Notes: generated by a model not told the origin, from the sequence alone. A stretch of 64,000 bases of DNA from Chryseobacterium ginsenosidimutans (GCF_030823405.1 NZ_JAUSXC010000001.1:372001-436000); one strand, 5' to 3'; counted from the first letter of the stretch, positions 41,160-50,991 are shown. A program made the numbers and translations.

Positions 41160-43001
41160 TTATTTTACCTCAACAAAATTATCTGCCATATTCACATCCG
41201 CCATTCTCTGGCTGAAATCTATTCCCACAGCTGATAACTGATCTTTTTTATAAGGAACGGTTATCGTATATTCTTTCTGCGTCCAAGGCCAGTAGGGCAT
41301 TGTTTTAAAATCACCATAAGCATCTTTTTCTTTCCAGGTATGCGTCATATTCATCGGAATCTGATACGTCACGATTTTCTTATCATTGGTAATTAAACTG
41401 AAATCAATCGGCATAGGAACCTGTCCGTTATTTACCAACGTGATGGTGGTAGATTTTGATTCGTATTTCACGTCTTTGATGGCATAATCAATGGTTTTTG
41501 TCGTGTTGATCCAGTAATTCTGGAACCATTTCAGGTCCATCCCGGAAACTTTCTGAGCAATATGGAGAAAATCTCTGTCAGACGGATGCTTCATGGCCCA
41601 TTGATCATAATATTGTTTCAATGTTTCCGCTAAATTCTGCTCTCCCATAATATAGCCCAGTTCAACTAAGTACAATTCTCCTTTCACATAAGAAGCATAG
41701 GTGTAAGCCGTTCCGTTGTCATGATGATCGCCCAACCAGATGGCAGGTTCTTCAATTCCTTTTTTAATGAAATTTCTGTACGCATTTACTGAATTCGCAA
41801 ACGGATTCGGAAGTTCCTGTTTTGGAGGAAACAGCTGATTCATTACATATCCCTCCGCATAACTTGTAAAACCTTCATCCATCCACGGACGCATCGGTTC
41901 GTTTGTTGCCAGCATCTGCTGATACCAAGAGTGAGCGCCTTCGTGAGCCATTAAACCCATTAATCCTTCAATATTTTTAGCTTCTCCTAAAATCATGGTA
42001 CACATTCCGTATTCCATTCCACCGTCGCCACCTTGAATAAAAGCGTACGTCGGATAAACATATTTTCCGAAATGAGCATTCATCAGCTGATAATATTTCG
42101 TAAGATAAGGCTGAGCCTCTTCCCAAACTTTAGTTTTATCATTATTTTGATATACCAGAAAAACTTTCGGTCCTTGAGGAACATCAAAACTTTTCACGAT
42201 ATAATCTTTATCGGCTGCCCATGCAAAATCCAGCATATTTTTCGCGGTCCATCTCCATGTTGCTTTATTTTTTTCGGTTTTGATTTTTGCATTGGCATCA
42301 TATCCTTTTACTTCTGCCGGATTTTCAAGGATTCCTCCCGCTCCGATTACGTAGTCTTTGTTGATTTTAATAGTAATATCAAAATCTGAAAAAGGTGCAT
42401 GAAACTCTCTTCCGATGTAATCAAAAGTTGCCCAGCCGTCGTAATCGTATTCTGCGATTTTCGGATACCATTGCGTCATGGTCATATCAACACCTTCTTT
42501 GTTGTTTCTTCCGCTTCTTCGGATTTGCTGCGGGATTATAGCATCCCAATCCATCGTGAAAGTTGTGGTTGAATTTGGTTTAATCGGTTCTGCCAGATAG
42601 ACCTTCATCACCGTTTCCTGAACTTCAAACTTCAACGTTTTCCCGTTTTGTTTGATCCAGTGAATATTTTGTGCCCCTTCCTCATCTTTCGGAATCGAAG
42701 CCAGTCTTGAAACTCCGTCTTTCTGCAATCTTGAATCACCATTTTTTCCCTGACCAGCCACTCGTTGATCCATCATTGAATTAGGTTTAAAAGCATTCCA
42801 GTACAAATGGAAATACACAACATTGAGTTCGTCCGGTGAATTATTGGTGTATTCTAACGTCTGATTTCCCTGATACGTAAATTTTTCTGCATTCACATCA
42901 ATATCCATCTTGTACTTCGCACTCTGCTGGTAATAAGCGCCTTGCTGTGCGTGAAATTGAGAAATGATAAATGCAAATAGGATTGCAACCGATTTTTTCA
43001 T
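41160..43001 (-). CDS. M1 family metallopeptidase (aminopeptidase N-like)
   Basis: A 613-aa secreted zinc peptidase with a signal peptide (KKSVAILFAFIISQFHAQQ). The gluzincin motif is visible as MAHEGAHSWYQ (HExxH, near residue 350). The upstream exopeptidase motif appears as GGDGGMEYGM. The third ligand Glu lies in DEGFTSYAEGY about 20 residues after. The N-terminal beta-sandwich domain (YKMDIDVNAEKFTYQGNQTLEYTNNSPDELN) is typical. The C-terminal domain is short compared with PepN, as in Bacteroidota periplasmic M1 proteins. Confidence 0.93.
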   Translation of the reverse strand: MKKSVAILFAFIISQFHAQQGAYYQQSAKYKMDIDVNAEKFTYQGNQTLEYTNNSPDELNVVYFHLYWNAFKPNSMMDQRVAGQGKNGDSRLQKDGVSRLASIPKDEEGAQNIHWIKQNGKTLKFEVQETVMKVYLAEPIKPNSTTTFTMDWDAIIPQQIRRSGRNNKEGVDMTMTQWYPKIAEYDYDGWATFDYIGREFHAPFSDFDITIKINKDYVIGAGGILENPAEVKGYDANAKIKTEKNKATWRWTAKNMLDFAWAADKDYIVKSFDVPQGPKVFLVYQNNDKTKVWEEAQPYLTKYYQLMNAHFGKYVYPTYAFIQGGDGGMEYGMCTMILGEAKNIEGLMGLMAHEGAHSWYQQMLATNEPMRPWMDEGFTSYAEGYVMNQLFPPKQELPNPFANSVNAYRNFIKKGIEEPAIWLGDHHDNGTAYTYASYVKGELYLVELGYIMGEQNLAETLKQYYDQWAMKHPSDRDFLHIAQKVSGMDLKWFQNYWINTTKTIDYAIKDVKYESKSTTITLVNNGQVPMPIDFSLITNDKKIVTYQIPMNMTHTWKEKDAYGDFKTMPYWPWTQKEYTITVPYKKDQLSAVGIDFSQRMADVNMADNFVEVK

Positions 43002-43040
43002 TTAAAATTTTATTTTTTTAAAGATAAGTAATTAAAATAA

Positions 43041-43073
43041 AAGCCTCAAATGTGCAGTTTTGATGAGGTTTTT
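43041..43073 (-). terminator. Probable terminator of the DinB-like gene
   Basis: On the minus strand AAACCTCA ... TGAGGCTT with a long loop is followed by TTTATTTT. Weak but well placed. Confidence 0.4.
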
Positions 43074-43168
43074 GTTTGCCTATATAGTTTTAGATTAAAT
43101 TTATTTTGATTGTTAAATTTATTTCGACAATTATGCAGGTTTTTTAGGCTTAATCATTTGCGGAAAAT

Positions 43169-43636
43169 TTAATTAATCAACAATTTTTTAATCAAAGTAA
43201 TCTGCCCTAAATGATAATAAGAATGTTCGATCAATCCGTCGATGTTTCTCAAATACGTTCCATATTTTTCATCAACAAAGACTTCATCCATTTTAGAATT
43301 GGGCATTTGTTGTAATAAGTTTGCAAACTTTTCAGCATCATCAAAAAGTTTGTTTAAAAGTTTGTCCCATTGCTCCTGAGATTCAATTGATGGAAGGTCG
43401 AAGCTATATTTATCCTTAATTTCCAAATCACCACCTTCAAAAACATTTATCAATCCTGCTATATAATAATGAATGTGAAAAGTAAGCATTGCAATCGTAT
43501 TCAAAGAACCTATTTTTGTTGTTGCCTGTTCCCATGTAATATCTTTAAGCTGATCTTTAAAGTTGGTATTCGCAATCCAAAGTCCGTAAAGCAATACTTC
43601 CCTGAATCTTTTTGCTAAGTGTGAAGTTGAACTCAT
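43169..43636 (-). CDS. DinB-like (DUF1572-type) four-helix protein
   Basis: A 155-aa four-helix-bundle protein of the DinB superfamily. Possible metal ligands are the His residues in TFHIHYYIAG (about residue 54) and HSYYHLGQITLIKKLL near the C terminus, the usual DinB triad positions. These proteins are often thiol transferases or have unknown roles. The name does not imply DNA damage function. It is a single gene with a perfect inverted repeat upstream. Confidence 0.82.
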   Translation of the reverse strand: MSSTSHLAKRFREVLLYGLWIANTNFKDQLKDITWEQATTKIGSLNTIAMLTFHIHYYIAGLINVFEGGDLEIKDKYSFDLPSIESQEQWDKLLNKLFDDAEKFANLLQQMPNSKMDEVFVDEKYGTYLRNIDGLIEHSYYHLGQITLIKKLLIN

Positions 43637-43691
43637 CTTTTTAATTTTTTTAAAGATAATTAATTTTGATTTTTACTCTCACAGATTTCAG

Positions 43692-43720
43692 CCTTGACAA
43701 GGTTTAAAACCTTGTCAAGG
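43692..43720. repeat. Perfect 14-bp inverted repeat
   Basis: CCTTGACAAGGTTT and its exact complement, 29 bp in all, between two minus-strand genes. Each arm itself is partly palindromic (CCTTGACAAGG). It could be a cruciform, a small mobile repeat or a terminator without a T-run. Confidence 0.7.
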
Positions 43721-43756
43721 TTAAAAATTACCTGAAAATTTAATAAAAAACAAAAG

Positions 43757-43780
43757 CCTCAAATGCAAAAGCATCTGAGG
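43757..43780 (-). terminator. Terminator of the DUF6909-like gene
   Basis: On the minus strand CCTCAGATGC / GCATTTGAGG (one mismatch) with TTTT loop, followed by CTTTTGTTTTTT. Confidence 0.75.
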
Positions 43781-43806
43781 TTATATTTAGTTTAAAAAGA
43801 TAATTA

Positions 43807-45492
43807 TTAAGAAAAAAGTTCCTTTTTTCCGCTTCTTAAAATCTTTTCTAAGATTCTTAAAGTAATCAGATAGGTTGGTTTTACACCAGTCAGTCCTAAA
43901 CCACCTGAAGAAAGTGTACTTCCCGTTTCCAATGGATTATCCGAAGCATAATAAGCATAGCAAACGAATAAATCCGGGGCAATATGATGCCTGATTTTAG
44001 ACGCCACCTGAATTGCTTTCTGATAATGGGCACCTTCCATTTCAAGTCCGATTGCTTTCCATGAAGTGTTCATGAAATAAGAAAGAATGTCTCTGTTTTG
44101 AAGCGAAGTGCCTAATACCGTAATCATTGGTCCTTCAAAAGCTTTTAATTCGTCATCTTTAAAATCATCCAGCTTCAACGCATTCTCAAAAGGATAATTA
44201 TCTGCCGTTCCTTCAAAAATATGTGCCGTCGGGATCATAATATCTCCTTTTCCACCAGCAAGAATTCCCGCTTTTCCCATAATGGAAACAGATTTCACTT
44301 TCATCATATACACCTCTCCTTTTTGTTCGAAAGGTCTCAGCAATTCATCCATCACCTCAAAAGCCTGTTCACCAAAGGCATAATCAAAAACCATTATTAC
44401 ATCGTCTCCGTCATATTTCAGGTGTCCGAAAGGTGTGTTTTTAAGATTTGTCTTGCTCAAATCAATAATCTGAACATCAATATTACTTCCGCTCTTATCA
44501 TTAATATAAACCAATCCTTCCTCCAAAGCATATTTGGAAACCTTGTCACGAAGTTCTTTTTTATCAGAAATATCACCGTATAATTTGTAGTCTACTTCTT
44601 TAGGATCTTTTTTCTTTAAAGCATCATTCGCATACAGCATATTTTTCACTGAGTGCATGTTGGCAGAAATAATATGAAGCGGACGCATATGAAGGTTGTT
44701 TTCAAATAAAACTTCTTTCACTTTGTTTGCCCATTTTTCACCAAAATAGTGATGCCCTACTCTTTCCTTTAATATAGCACTGAAATGGATTTCTCTTTCT
44801 CTGCTCTGTTTTGCATCTTCCAGACTTACTTTTCCTAAGTTGTAAATGATTTTAAATAAACGGTCCGGATTGTTATCATCTCCGAAAGTATTGTAAGCAT
44901 TCAGTGTTTCTTCAAAAGTTCTTCCTATTAAAGAAGACAGATGAATCAATGCAACTTCTTTCTCTTTTCTGCTGAATTTCTTTTCGCCTTTTACCACTTC
45001 TTCGATAATTTTAAAAGCACGAGTCGGTTTCCAGTTTTCATCTTGCATAAAAGCCAGATTACGAATTTTATCTGCTTCTATAAATAAGAAAGTTAAGTGG
45101 GTAAGAATATCATAAATCTCAGAACGTCCCAAAAGAACTTCAATATTCATCTGATGTTCGTCGATTCTATAACAGTTTCTTCTTCTCTTTTTAGGTACAA
45201 TTGGTTCGAAACTTCCTTTATCAAAACCCTCATCTGATGTCAAATGAATAAAAGCACATTCTTCAATTCCCTCAGGAAGCCTGTCTAAAACATACATCAA
45301 ACCATCTAATTCCAATTTACTAGGAACGCTCATCGTCCCATAAATCTCCGGATTAATTGTTTTTAACAAACTTCTAATGCTCTCCCCCGAAACACCGGCA
45401 GGTTTAAAAAAACCTCTATAAAAGAGGTGTCTCATAGAAATATACAATCTTTCAATTGCTTCCGTTGTTTCTCTTGCTCTAGATTTTGTCAT
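43807..45492 (-). CDS. Probable DUF6909 protein with nucleoside-phosphorylase-like C terminus
   Basis: A 561-aa cytoplasmic protein. The ATG at 45492 (TKSRARETTEAIERLYISMRHLFYRGFF) is preferred over an upstream frame overlapping the promoter. The N-terminal ~300 residues are helical. The C-terminal part, with ITVLGTSLQNRDILSYF, GLEMEGAHYQKAIQVAS and YASDNPLETG, resembles the nucleoside phosphorylase / AMP nucleosidase fold, including the EMEGA ribose-binding motif. Family recognition is from memory and moderate. A purine or NAD-related enzymatic role is possible. Confidence 0.7.
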   Translation of the reverse strand: MTKSRARETTEAIERLYISMRHLFYRGFFKPAGVSGESIRSLLKTINPEIYGTMSVPSKLELDGLMYVLDRLPEGIEECAFIHLTSDEGFDKGSFEPIVPKKRRRNCYRIDEHQMNIEVLLGRSEIYDILTHLTFLFIEADKIRNLAFMQDENWKPTRAFKIIEEVVKGEKKFSRKEKEVALIHLSSLIGRTFEETLNAYNTFGDDNNPDRLFKIIYNLGKVSLEDAKQSREREIHFSAILKERVGHHYFGEKWANKVKEVLFENNLHMRPLHIISANMHSVKNMLYANDALKKKDPKEVDYKLYGDISDKKELRDKVSKYALEEGLVYINDKSGSNIDVQIIDLSKTNLKNTPFGHLKYDGDDVIMVFDYAFGEQAFEVMDELLRPFEQKGEVYMMKVKSVSIMGKAGILAGGKGDIMIPTAHIFEGTADNYPFENALKLDDFKDDELKAFEGPMITVLGTSLQNRDILSYFMNTSWKAIGLEMEGAHYQKAIQVASKIRHHIAPDLFVCYAYYASDNPLETGSTLSSGGLGLTGVKPTYLITLRILEKILRSGKKELFS

Positions 45493-45507
45493 AAAATAAA
45501 TTTCACA

Positions 45508-45515
45508 CAAATATA
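45508..45515 (-). promoter_or_regulatory. -7 box of the DUF6909-like gene
   Basis: TATATTTG on the minus strand, 15 nt before the ATG. Confidence 0.55.
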
Positions 45516-45753
45516 CAAAATCTCCGCCCAACTTATTTTAAGTATCTTTTAACAAACGATTTAACATAACATATAATAGGTATCAATAAAATGTATTTGT
45601 TATTTAATATTATGATAACATTAGATATTAAATTTTTAGTTAAGAAATCAAATTAACCCCTTTTGAAATTAAAATCCTTGTTTAAAATTTAGTTAAAATT
45701 AAAATCACCCCTTAAATTTTTAGGGTAAAATAATTTTCGATTCATTTTTTTTG

Positions 45754-45761
45754 TAAATTTG
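45754..45761 (+). promoter_or_regulatory. -7 box of glnN
   Basis: TAAATTTG followed by GCCCCG, 21 nt before the ATG. The same box-plus-CCCCG arrangement stands before hemA. Confidence 0.6.
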
Positions 45762-45782
45762 CCCCGTAAAATTAAACCTAAT

Positions 45783-47978
45783 ATGTCAACTTTAAGATTC
45801 AAAGCGTTAGAAACTTTACCATTCAAGGACTTTAGAAGAGATAACTCGGTTGAAGTTCCTGTAAAATTGTCAGAATTATTCTGCCAGAATGTTTTCTCAG
45901 AAGAAACGATGAGAGAATATTTAACGAAAGACGCATTCCAATCTATTTTGGATGCAATGAAAAAAGGAACTAAAATCCAGAGACACATTGCAGATCAGGT
46001 AGCTGTAGCAATGAAAGACTGGGCAATGAGCAAAGGAGTGACTCACTACACTCACTGGTTTCAGCCTTTGACAGGAAGCACTGCAGAAAAGCACGATTCT
46101 TTTTTCACTCCAATTGAAGGTGGCAGAGCGATCGAAAGATTCAGCGGAAACTTATTGATTCAGCAGGAACCGGATGCATCTTCTTTCCCGAACGGTGGTA
46201 TCAGAAACACTTTCGAAGCCAGAGGTTATACTGCTTGGGATCCTACTTCTCCGGCATTCATTATGGGAACTACATTATGTATTCCTTCTATTTTCATCTC
46301 TTATACTGGGGAGACTTTAGATTACAAAGCACCTCTTTTAAGAGCATTGAACGCCGTAGACGAAGCTGCAACAAACGTAATGCAGTATTTTGACAAAAAC
46401 GTAACAAAAGTAACTCCTACTTTAGGTTGGGAGCAAGAATATTTCCTGGTTGATTCAGCATTGTATCAATCTCGTCCGGATTTAGTGTTAACAGGTAAAA
46501 CTTTATTAGGACACTCTCCTGCAAAAGGACAGCAATTGGACGACCATTATTTCGGTTCAATCCCAACAAGAGTAATGAATTTCATGAAAGAGTTGGAAAT
46601 TGAATGTATGAAATTGGGAATTCCTGTAACAACAAGACACAACGAGGTGGCTCCAAACCAATTTGAGCTTGCTCCCATGTTTGAAGAAGTAAACGTTGCC
46701 GTAGACCACAACTCTTTGTTGATGGACGTTATGGCAAGAATTGCTCACAGACACCATTTCCATATTTTATTTCACGAAAAACCATTCGCAGGAGTAAACG
46801 GAAGCGGAAAGCACAACAATTGGTCTTTAGCAACTGATACAGGTGAAAACTTATTAAGCCCTGGAAAAAATCCTAAGAAAAATTTACAGTTCTTAACGTT
46901 CTTCGTTAATACCATTAAAGCTGTTCACGAATATGCTGACCTTTTAAGAGCAAGCATCGCTTCTGCAAGCAATGACCACAGATTGGGCGCAAACGAAGCT
47001 CCACCTGCAATTATTTCTGTATTTATCGGAAGTCAGTTGTTCAGAGTATTGGAAGAATTAGAAAAAGTAACGGAAGGAAAACTTTCACCAGACGAAAAAA
47101 CAGACTTAAAACTAAATGTAGTTGGAAAAATCCCTGAAATTTTGTTGGATAACACCGACAGAAACAGAACTTCTCCATTCGCATTTACAGGAAATAAATT
47201 TGAGATCAGAGCAGTTGGATCTTCTGCAAACTGTGCAGAATCTATGACGGTAATGAACACCATTGCGGCAAAACAGTTAGGTGATTTCAAAAAAGAAGTT
47301 GATGCTTTAATTGAAACAGGTCTTAAAAAAGACGAAGCTATCTTTAATGTATTAAGAGAATACATCAAACAATGTAAAAACATCATGTTTGAAGGAGACG
47401 GATATTCTGATGACTGGGCTCTGGAAGCTGAAAAAAGAGGGTTGAACAACCTAAAAACAACCCCTGAAGCTCTTAAACAGGAAATGGATGAGAAATTCTT
47501 AGCTCTTTATGAAGAAATGGGAATTTTCACGCACAGAGAGGTTGAGGCAAGAAACGAAATCAAATTAGAAAAATATTCTACCGTTATTGATATTGAAGCA
47601 AGAGTATTAAGTGATATCGCAAGAAACCACATTATTCCTTCCGCTTTAAATTATCAAAACAGATTAATTGAAAATGTAAGAGGTCTTAAAGAAATTTTTG
47701 AAGATAAAGAATTCAAAAAATTGGCAAAAGAGCAAATGAGCCTGATCGCTAACATTTCTGAAAACATTTCTACAATTAAATTAGGTGTTGAAGATCTTAT
47801 GAAGGCAAGAGAAGCTGCAAAAGCCGTATCAGAAAGTCAAAAGCAAGCAGAAGATTACTGCAACAAAGTAATCCCATTATTTGAAGCTATAAGAGATGCT
47901 TCTGATGATTTGGAAATGATGGTTGATGACGAACTTTGGCCACTGACGAAATACAGAGAAATGTTATTTACGAAGTAA
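45783..47978 (+). CDS. glnN: Type III glutamine synthetase
   Basis: A 731-aa GSIII, the large hexameric or dodecameric glutamine synthetase typical of Bacteroidota. The N-terminal GSIII domain (LSELFCQNVFSEETMREYL) is present. Catalytic blocks include GWEQEYFLVD, TTRHNEVAPNQFELAPMFEE, VNGSGKHNNWSLAT and RNRTSPFAFTGNKFEIRAVGSS. The C-terminal helical domain ends at LWPLTKYREMLF. The ATG at 45783 follows its promoter by 21 nt; an upstream TTG would overlap the -7 box. It assimilates ammonium. A terminator follows. Confidence 0.97.
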   Translation: MSTLRFKALETLPFKDFRRDNSVEVPVKLSELFCQNVFSEETMREYLTKDAFQSILDAMKKGTKIQRHIADQVAVAMKDWAMSKGVTHYTHWFQPLTGSTAEKHDSFFTPIEGGRAIERFSGNLLIQQEPDASSFPNGGIRNTFEARGYTAWDPTSPAFIMGTTLCIPSIFISYTGETLDYKAPLLRALNAVDEAATNVMQYFDKNVTKVTPTLGWEQEYFLVDSALYQSRPDLVLTGKTLLGHSPAKGQQLDDHYFGSIPTRVMNFMKELEIECMKLGIPVTTRHNEVAPNQFELAPMFEEVNVAVDHNSLLMDVMARIAHRHHFHILFHEKPFAGVNGSGKHNNWSLATDTGENLLSPGKNPKKNLQFLTFFVNTIKAVHEYADLLRASIASASNDHRLGANEAPPAIISVFIGSQLFRVLEELEKVTEGKLSPDEKTDLKLNVVGKIPEILLDNTDRNRTSPFAFTGNKFEIRAVGSSANCAESMTVMNTIAAKQLGDFKKEVDALIETGLKKDEAIFNVLREYIKQCKNIMFEGDGYSDDWALEAEKRGLNNLKTTPEALKQEMDEKFLALYEEMGIFTHREVEARNEIKLEKYSTVIDIEARVLSDIARNHIIPSALNYQNRLIENVRGLKEIFEDKEFKKLAKEQMSLIANISENISTIKLGVEDLMKAREAAKAVSESQKQAEDYCNKVIPLFEAIRDASDDLEMMVDDELWPLTKYREMLFTK

Positions 47979-48003
47979 CATTTGTAAAGTTCCATATTAG
48001 TGA

Positions 48004-48036
48004 AACTCCTCGATTTTCGGGGAGTTTTTTGTTTTT
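48004..48036 (+). terminator. Intrinsic terminator of glnN
   Basis: AACTCCTCGA / TCGGGGAGTT (one G-U) and a long T-run. Confidence 0.85.
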
Positions 48037-48124
48037 TTAACACTCCTGAAAAGTAGAGTTTTAAAACTTCAACTATGATAAATAAAGGAAATATCAATTA
48101 TTATGTTAAAGAATCTTAATAAAA

Positions 48125-48171
48125 AAAACCGCAGACTCACCTAAAATAGGGCGTTGCGGTTTGTTTTTTTT
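48125..48171 (+). terminator. Second terminator-like hairpin downstream of glnN
   Basis: AAACCGCA / TGCGGTTT with an inner CCT/AGG hairpin, then TTGTTTTTTTTT. The ~90 nt between the two hairpins contain no gene I can support. A small RNA ending here is possible, unproven. The rest of 47979-48315 is AT-rich. Confidence 0.6.
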
Positions 48172-48315
48172 TAACATACTTAAATAATATGTTAAAATGT
48201 GTTAAATAAGGAACCTGACAATTATCATATCAAGGCTCTTTTACTCGGAATACATATTTTTGTAATGCTTTTGAAAAATACTATCCTATTTATTTAACAC
48301 GATAATCAAATATAT

Positions 48316-49029
48316 ATGAAGAAAAGAGTTTTGTTTTATTTAGTTGCCTTAGTTTCTACTGTATCGTTACAATCGTGTGTTACTAATTACGTAGTTTCAA
48401 AACCAGCAACTTATGCTAAAGAATACAAAACAGATGCCAAACTAGCTTCCATTGAGACAAACAAAATGGAGCAGGATAAGCAGAAATTAATCAACTCATT
48501 TCTTGCTGAAAAGGCAGCTACTTTAGTAAATGCAAAAAATACAATCAAAAATTCTGACATTGCAAAGTCAATCAGACACAATAAAACGATCGACGGTATC
48601 TTAACTGAAGCTCAAACCTACCTTGGAACTCCTTACAGATATGGAGGAATGACAAGAAATGGTATTGACTGTTCAGCATTTGTTCTTTCAGTTTTCGGTG
48701 CTGCTGCAGGTCTTAACTTACCAAGAGTAGCAGCTTCTCAGTCTCAGGAAGGAGAAAAAATAGAAAAAGAAAATCTTCAGAAAGGAGATTTGATATTCTT
48801 CTCTCACGGTAAAAGAATTTCACATGTTGGTATTGTAGAGAGTGTAACTGAAGATGGTGAAGTAAAATTCATCCATGCAGCTACATCAAAAGGAGTAATG
48901 ATTTCTTCGCTGAATGATTCTTATTGGGGACCTAAATACAGATTCGGGAAAAGAATTATCAACGAAAACGGAGAGGCTTACAACAATCTTGCAACTACAA
49001 CTCCAGCATCAAACGGAACAAGTTTTTAA
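48316..49029 (+). CDS. NlpC/P60 (C40) family lipoprotein peptidase
   Basis: A 237-aa lipoprotein: signal peptide with lipobox (VALVSTVSLQSC, Cys about residue 21), a helical linker, then a C40 domain. Active-site Cys is in NGIDCSAFVLSVF, His in ISHVGIVES and the third polar residue in FIHAATSKGVMISSL. It should cut D-Glu-meso-DAP bonds in peptidoglycan, from an outer-membrane anchor. Monocistronic; a terminator follows. Confidence 0.92.
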   Translation: MKKRVLFYLVALVSTVSLQSCVTNYVVSKPATYAKEYKTDAKLASIETNKMEQDKQKLINSFLAEKAATLVNAKNTIKNSDIAKSIRHNKTIDGILTEAQTYLGTPYRYGGMTRNGIDCSAFVLSVFGAAAGLNLPRVAASQSQEGEKIEKENLQKGDLIFFSHGKRISHVGIVESVTEDGEVKFIHAATSKGVMISSLNDSYWGPKYRFGKRIINENGEAYNNLATTTPASNGTSF

Positions 49030-49054
49030 TTTTAAATAATTGATTTAAATAATG

Positions 49055-49083
49055 AAACCATCAAAATTTTTGATGGTTTTTTT
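49055..49083. terminator. Terminator between convergent genes
   Basis: AAACCATCAAAA / TTTTGATGGTTT with a T-run, between the C40 gene and the pentapeptide-repeat gene. Confidence 0.8.
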
Positions 49084-49106
49084 ATTGTAGCCGTTAATCT
49101 CTATAA

Positions 49107-49688
49107 TCAACTGTTTTTATCAATTTCAATATTAAAATTACGAAGAAGACCGTAGACTTCAGAAAGTGAAAATTTTGCCTGTTTAAGCTTGTTTAAAGAT
49201 GGATTAATAGAATAATTGAATGCATTTCTAAAATCTGCTTTTTCAAGGTTTGAATTTTCAAAAACAGCTCCGGACAAATCACATCCAGTGAATATTGCAT
49301 TTGATATATCACAATCTGCGAAATCAACTTCAATTAACTTTGAGTTTTTAAATGAAGTTCTCTTAATTGATGTTTTGTAAAAGATAGAATTATTTAATGA
49401 ACAGCTCTCAAACTTAAATGAAAGCCCAAATTCATTGCATTCGTTAAATTGAAGCCCGAACATTTTACATTCTTTAAAAATAACATTATTAAAGGCTGTT
49501 CTAACAAGCTTTGCCATACTTATATTACACCCTATAAATTCGCAATCATTAAAATTAAAACCTGAAAAATCGAAATATTCAAAATTACAATTTTGAAATG
49601 TACAGTTTTCATATTCTCCTTTTTGTAATTCGGATTGAGAAAATTCTGTGTTTTCAAAATCTTGATCCGAAATATAAACTTCTTTCAT
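49107..49688 (-). CDS. Pentapeptide-repeat protein
   Basis: A 193-aa protein made mostly of A(D/N)LxF-type five-residue repeats (CTFQNCNFEYFDFSGFNFND, CDLSGAVFENSNLEKADFRNAF), which fold as a right-handed quadrilateral beta-helix. It is related in form to McbG/Qnr-like DNA-mimic proteins that protect gyrase, but most family members have no known role. A short helical C terminus follows. It is a single gene with its own -7-type AT-rich upstream region. Confidence 0.88.
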   Translation of the reverse strand: MKEVYISDQDFENTEFSQSELQKGEYENCTFQNCNFEYFDFSGFNFNDCEFIGCNISMAKLVRTAFNNVIFKECKMFGLQFNECNEFGLSFKFESCSLNNSIFYKTSIKRTSFKNSKLIEVDFADCDISNAIFTGCDLSGAVFENSNLEKADFRNAFNYSINPSLNKLKQAKFSLSEVYGLLRNFNIEIDKNS

Positions 49689-49761
49689 TATTAAGTTTCG
49701 TGTATGGTTGATTTTCCGCAGACTTACGGATTTAAAAATTTACTTTTTTTAGCTTCAGTAT

Positions 49762-50991
49762 TTAAACCAGGCTGTTTTTATCAGAATAATTCAATTTAAA
49801 GAAAATAAAAGTCATCATAGAAAAGGCAAGCAGCGAACTCCCACCGTAACTAAAGAATGGCAGCGGAATACCTACAGTCGGGAAAAGCCCCATAACCATG
49901 CCTAAATTGATTGTAAAGTGCATTAAAAGGATTGAGGCAAAACAGTAACCAAAGACGCGATTAAAACCGGATTTCTGCTGTTCTGCAAGATAATAGATCC
50001 TTCCGATGAAAACCATGTAAGAAAGAATCAGAACAGCACTTCCTACAAATCCCCATTCTTCACCTACTGTACAAAAAATATAGTCAGTCTCCTGTTCGGG
50101 AACGAATTTTCCCTGAGTAACTGAACCTTCACGATATCCTTTCCCCAAAAGCCCACCCGAACCGATCGCCGTTTTAGAATATAATAAGTTGTAACCTGAA
50201 GTATCACGAAATGCTTTTTCGCCCTTATAAAGAACCTCAATTCTTTCTCTCTGGTGTTTTGGAAGCTTTTCTAAAATATAAGGGGAACCGAAAGCCAGCC
50301 CGCATAAAATGACAACAGAGCCAACAATACTAGAAATAGAAATAACATTCCAGGACATTTTATAGTAATTCATTGCGATCCAGCCACCGACAATCAATAC
50401 AATTGCACCAGCAACATAAATAGGATCTATTGCTAAGGAAATCAGGAAAACGCCAGCAAAGAGAAATCCAACTCCAAATAATAGTCCATTTAAACCTTCA
50501 CGATATAATGCGATAAAAAAAGCAATAAAAACCAACATAGACCCCACATCGGGAATCGCTAAAACCACCACCGCAGGAATTCCTATAATAGCTAATGTTG
50601 TGTAAAGTGATTTTTTATTTTTTAAATTAAATTCAGGCCCTGAAACATAATTAGCAAGCATTAAGGCGGTTCCAATCTTGGCAAATTCTACCGGCTGCAT
50701 GGTGAAACTTCCGAATTTGTACCAGTTTTTCTGTCCTAGAATTTCTTTACCAAAAGGAAAAAGACCGATGAGAAGCAATACACCGCCAATGTAAATGATT
50801 CCCGACATATTTTCGAAGAATTTACTTCTTCCCACAAAAATAATAAGTCCGACAAACAAGGAAATACAGAAGAAAATCAATTGTTTTTCTCCCAGTTTTT
50901 GATCTACACTGTAAATATTTGCAATTGCGAAAATGCAAAGCAAGAAATACAGTCCGAGACCTAATTTATCTATTCCTTCTGCCCATTTCAT
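49762..50991 (-). CDS. rodA: Rod-shape SEDS glycosyltransferase RodA
   Basis: A 409-aa polytopic SEDS protein with about ten membrane helices. The catalytic region carries KFVPEQETDYIFCTVGEEWGFVG and the C-terminal motif FPTVGIPLPFFSYGGSSLLAF. It polymerises glycan strands with PBP2 during elongation. Its start overlaps the PBP2 stop by 4 bp (ATGA). It is the last gene of the rodA-mrdA-mreDCB cluster, read from mreB. Confidence 0.95.
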   Translation of the reverse strand: MKWAEGIDKLGLGLYFLLCIFAIANIYSVDQKLGEKQLIFFCISLFVGLIIFVGRSKFFENMSGIIYIGGVLLLIGLFPFGKEILGQKNWYKFGSFTMQPVEFAKIGTALMLANYVSGPEFNLKNKKSLYTTLAIIGIPAVVVLAIPDVGSMLVFIAFFIALYREGLNGLLFGVGFLFAGVFLISLAIDPIYVAGAIVLIVGGWIAMNYYKMSWNVISISSIVGSVVILCGLAFGSPYILEKLPKHQRERIEVLYKGEKAFRDTSGYNLLYSKTAIGSGGLLGKGYREGSVTQGKFVPEQETDYIFCTVGEEWGFVGSAVLILSYMVFIGRIYYLAEQQKSGFNRVFGYCFASILLMHFTINLGMVMGLFPTVGIPLPFFSYGGSSLLAFSMMTFIFFKLNYSDKNSLV

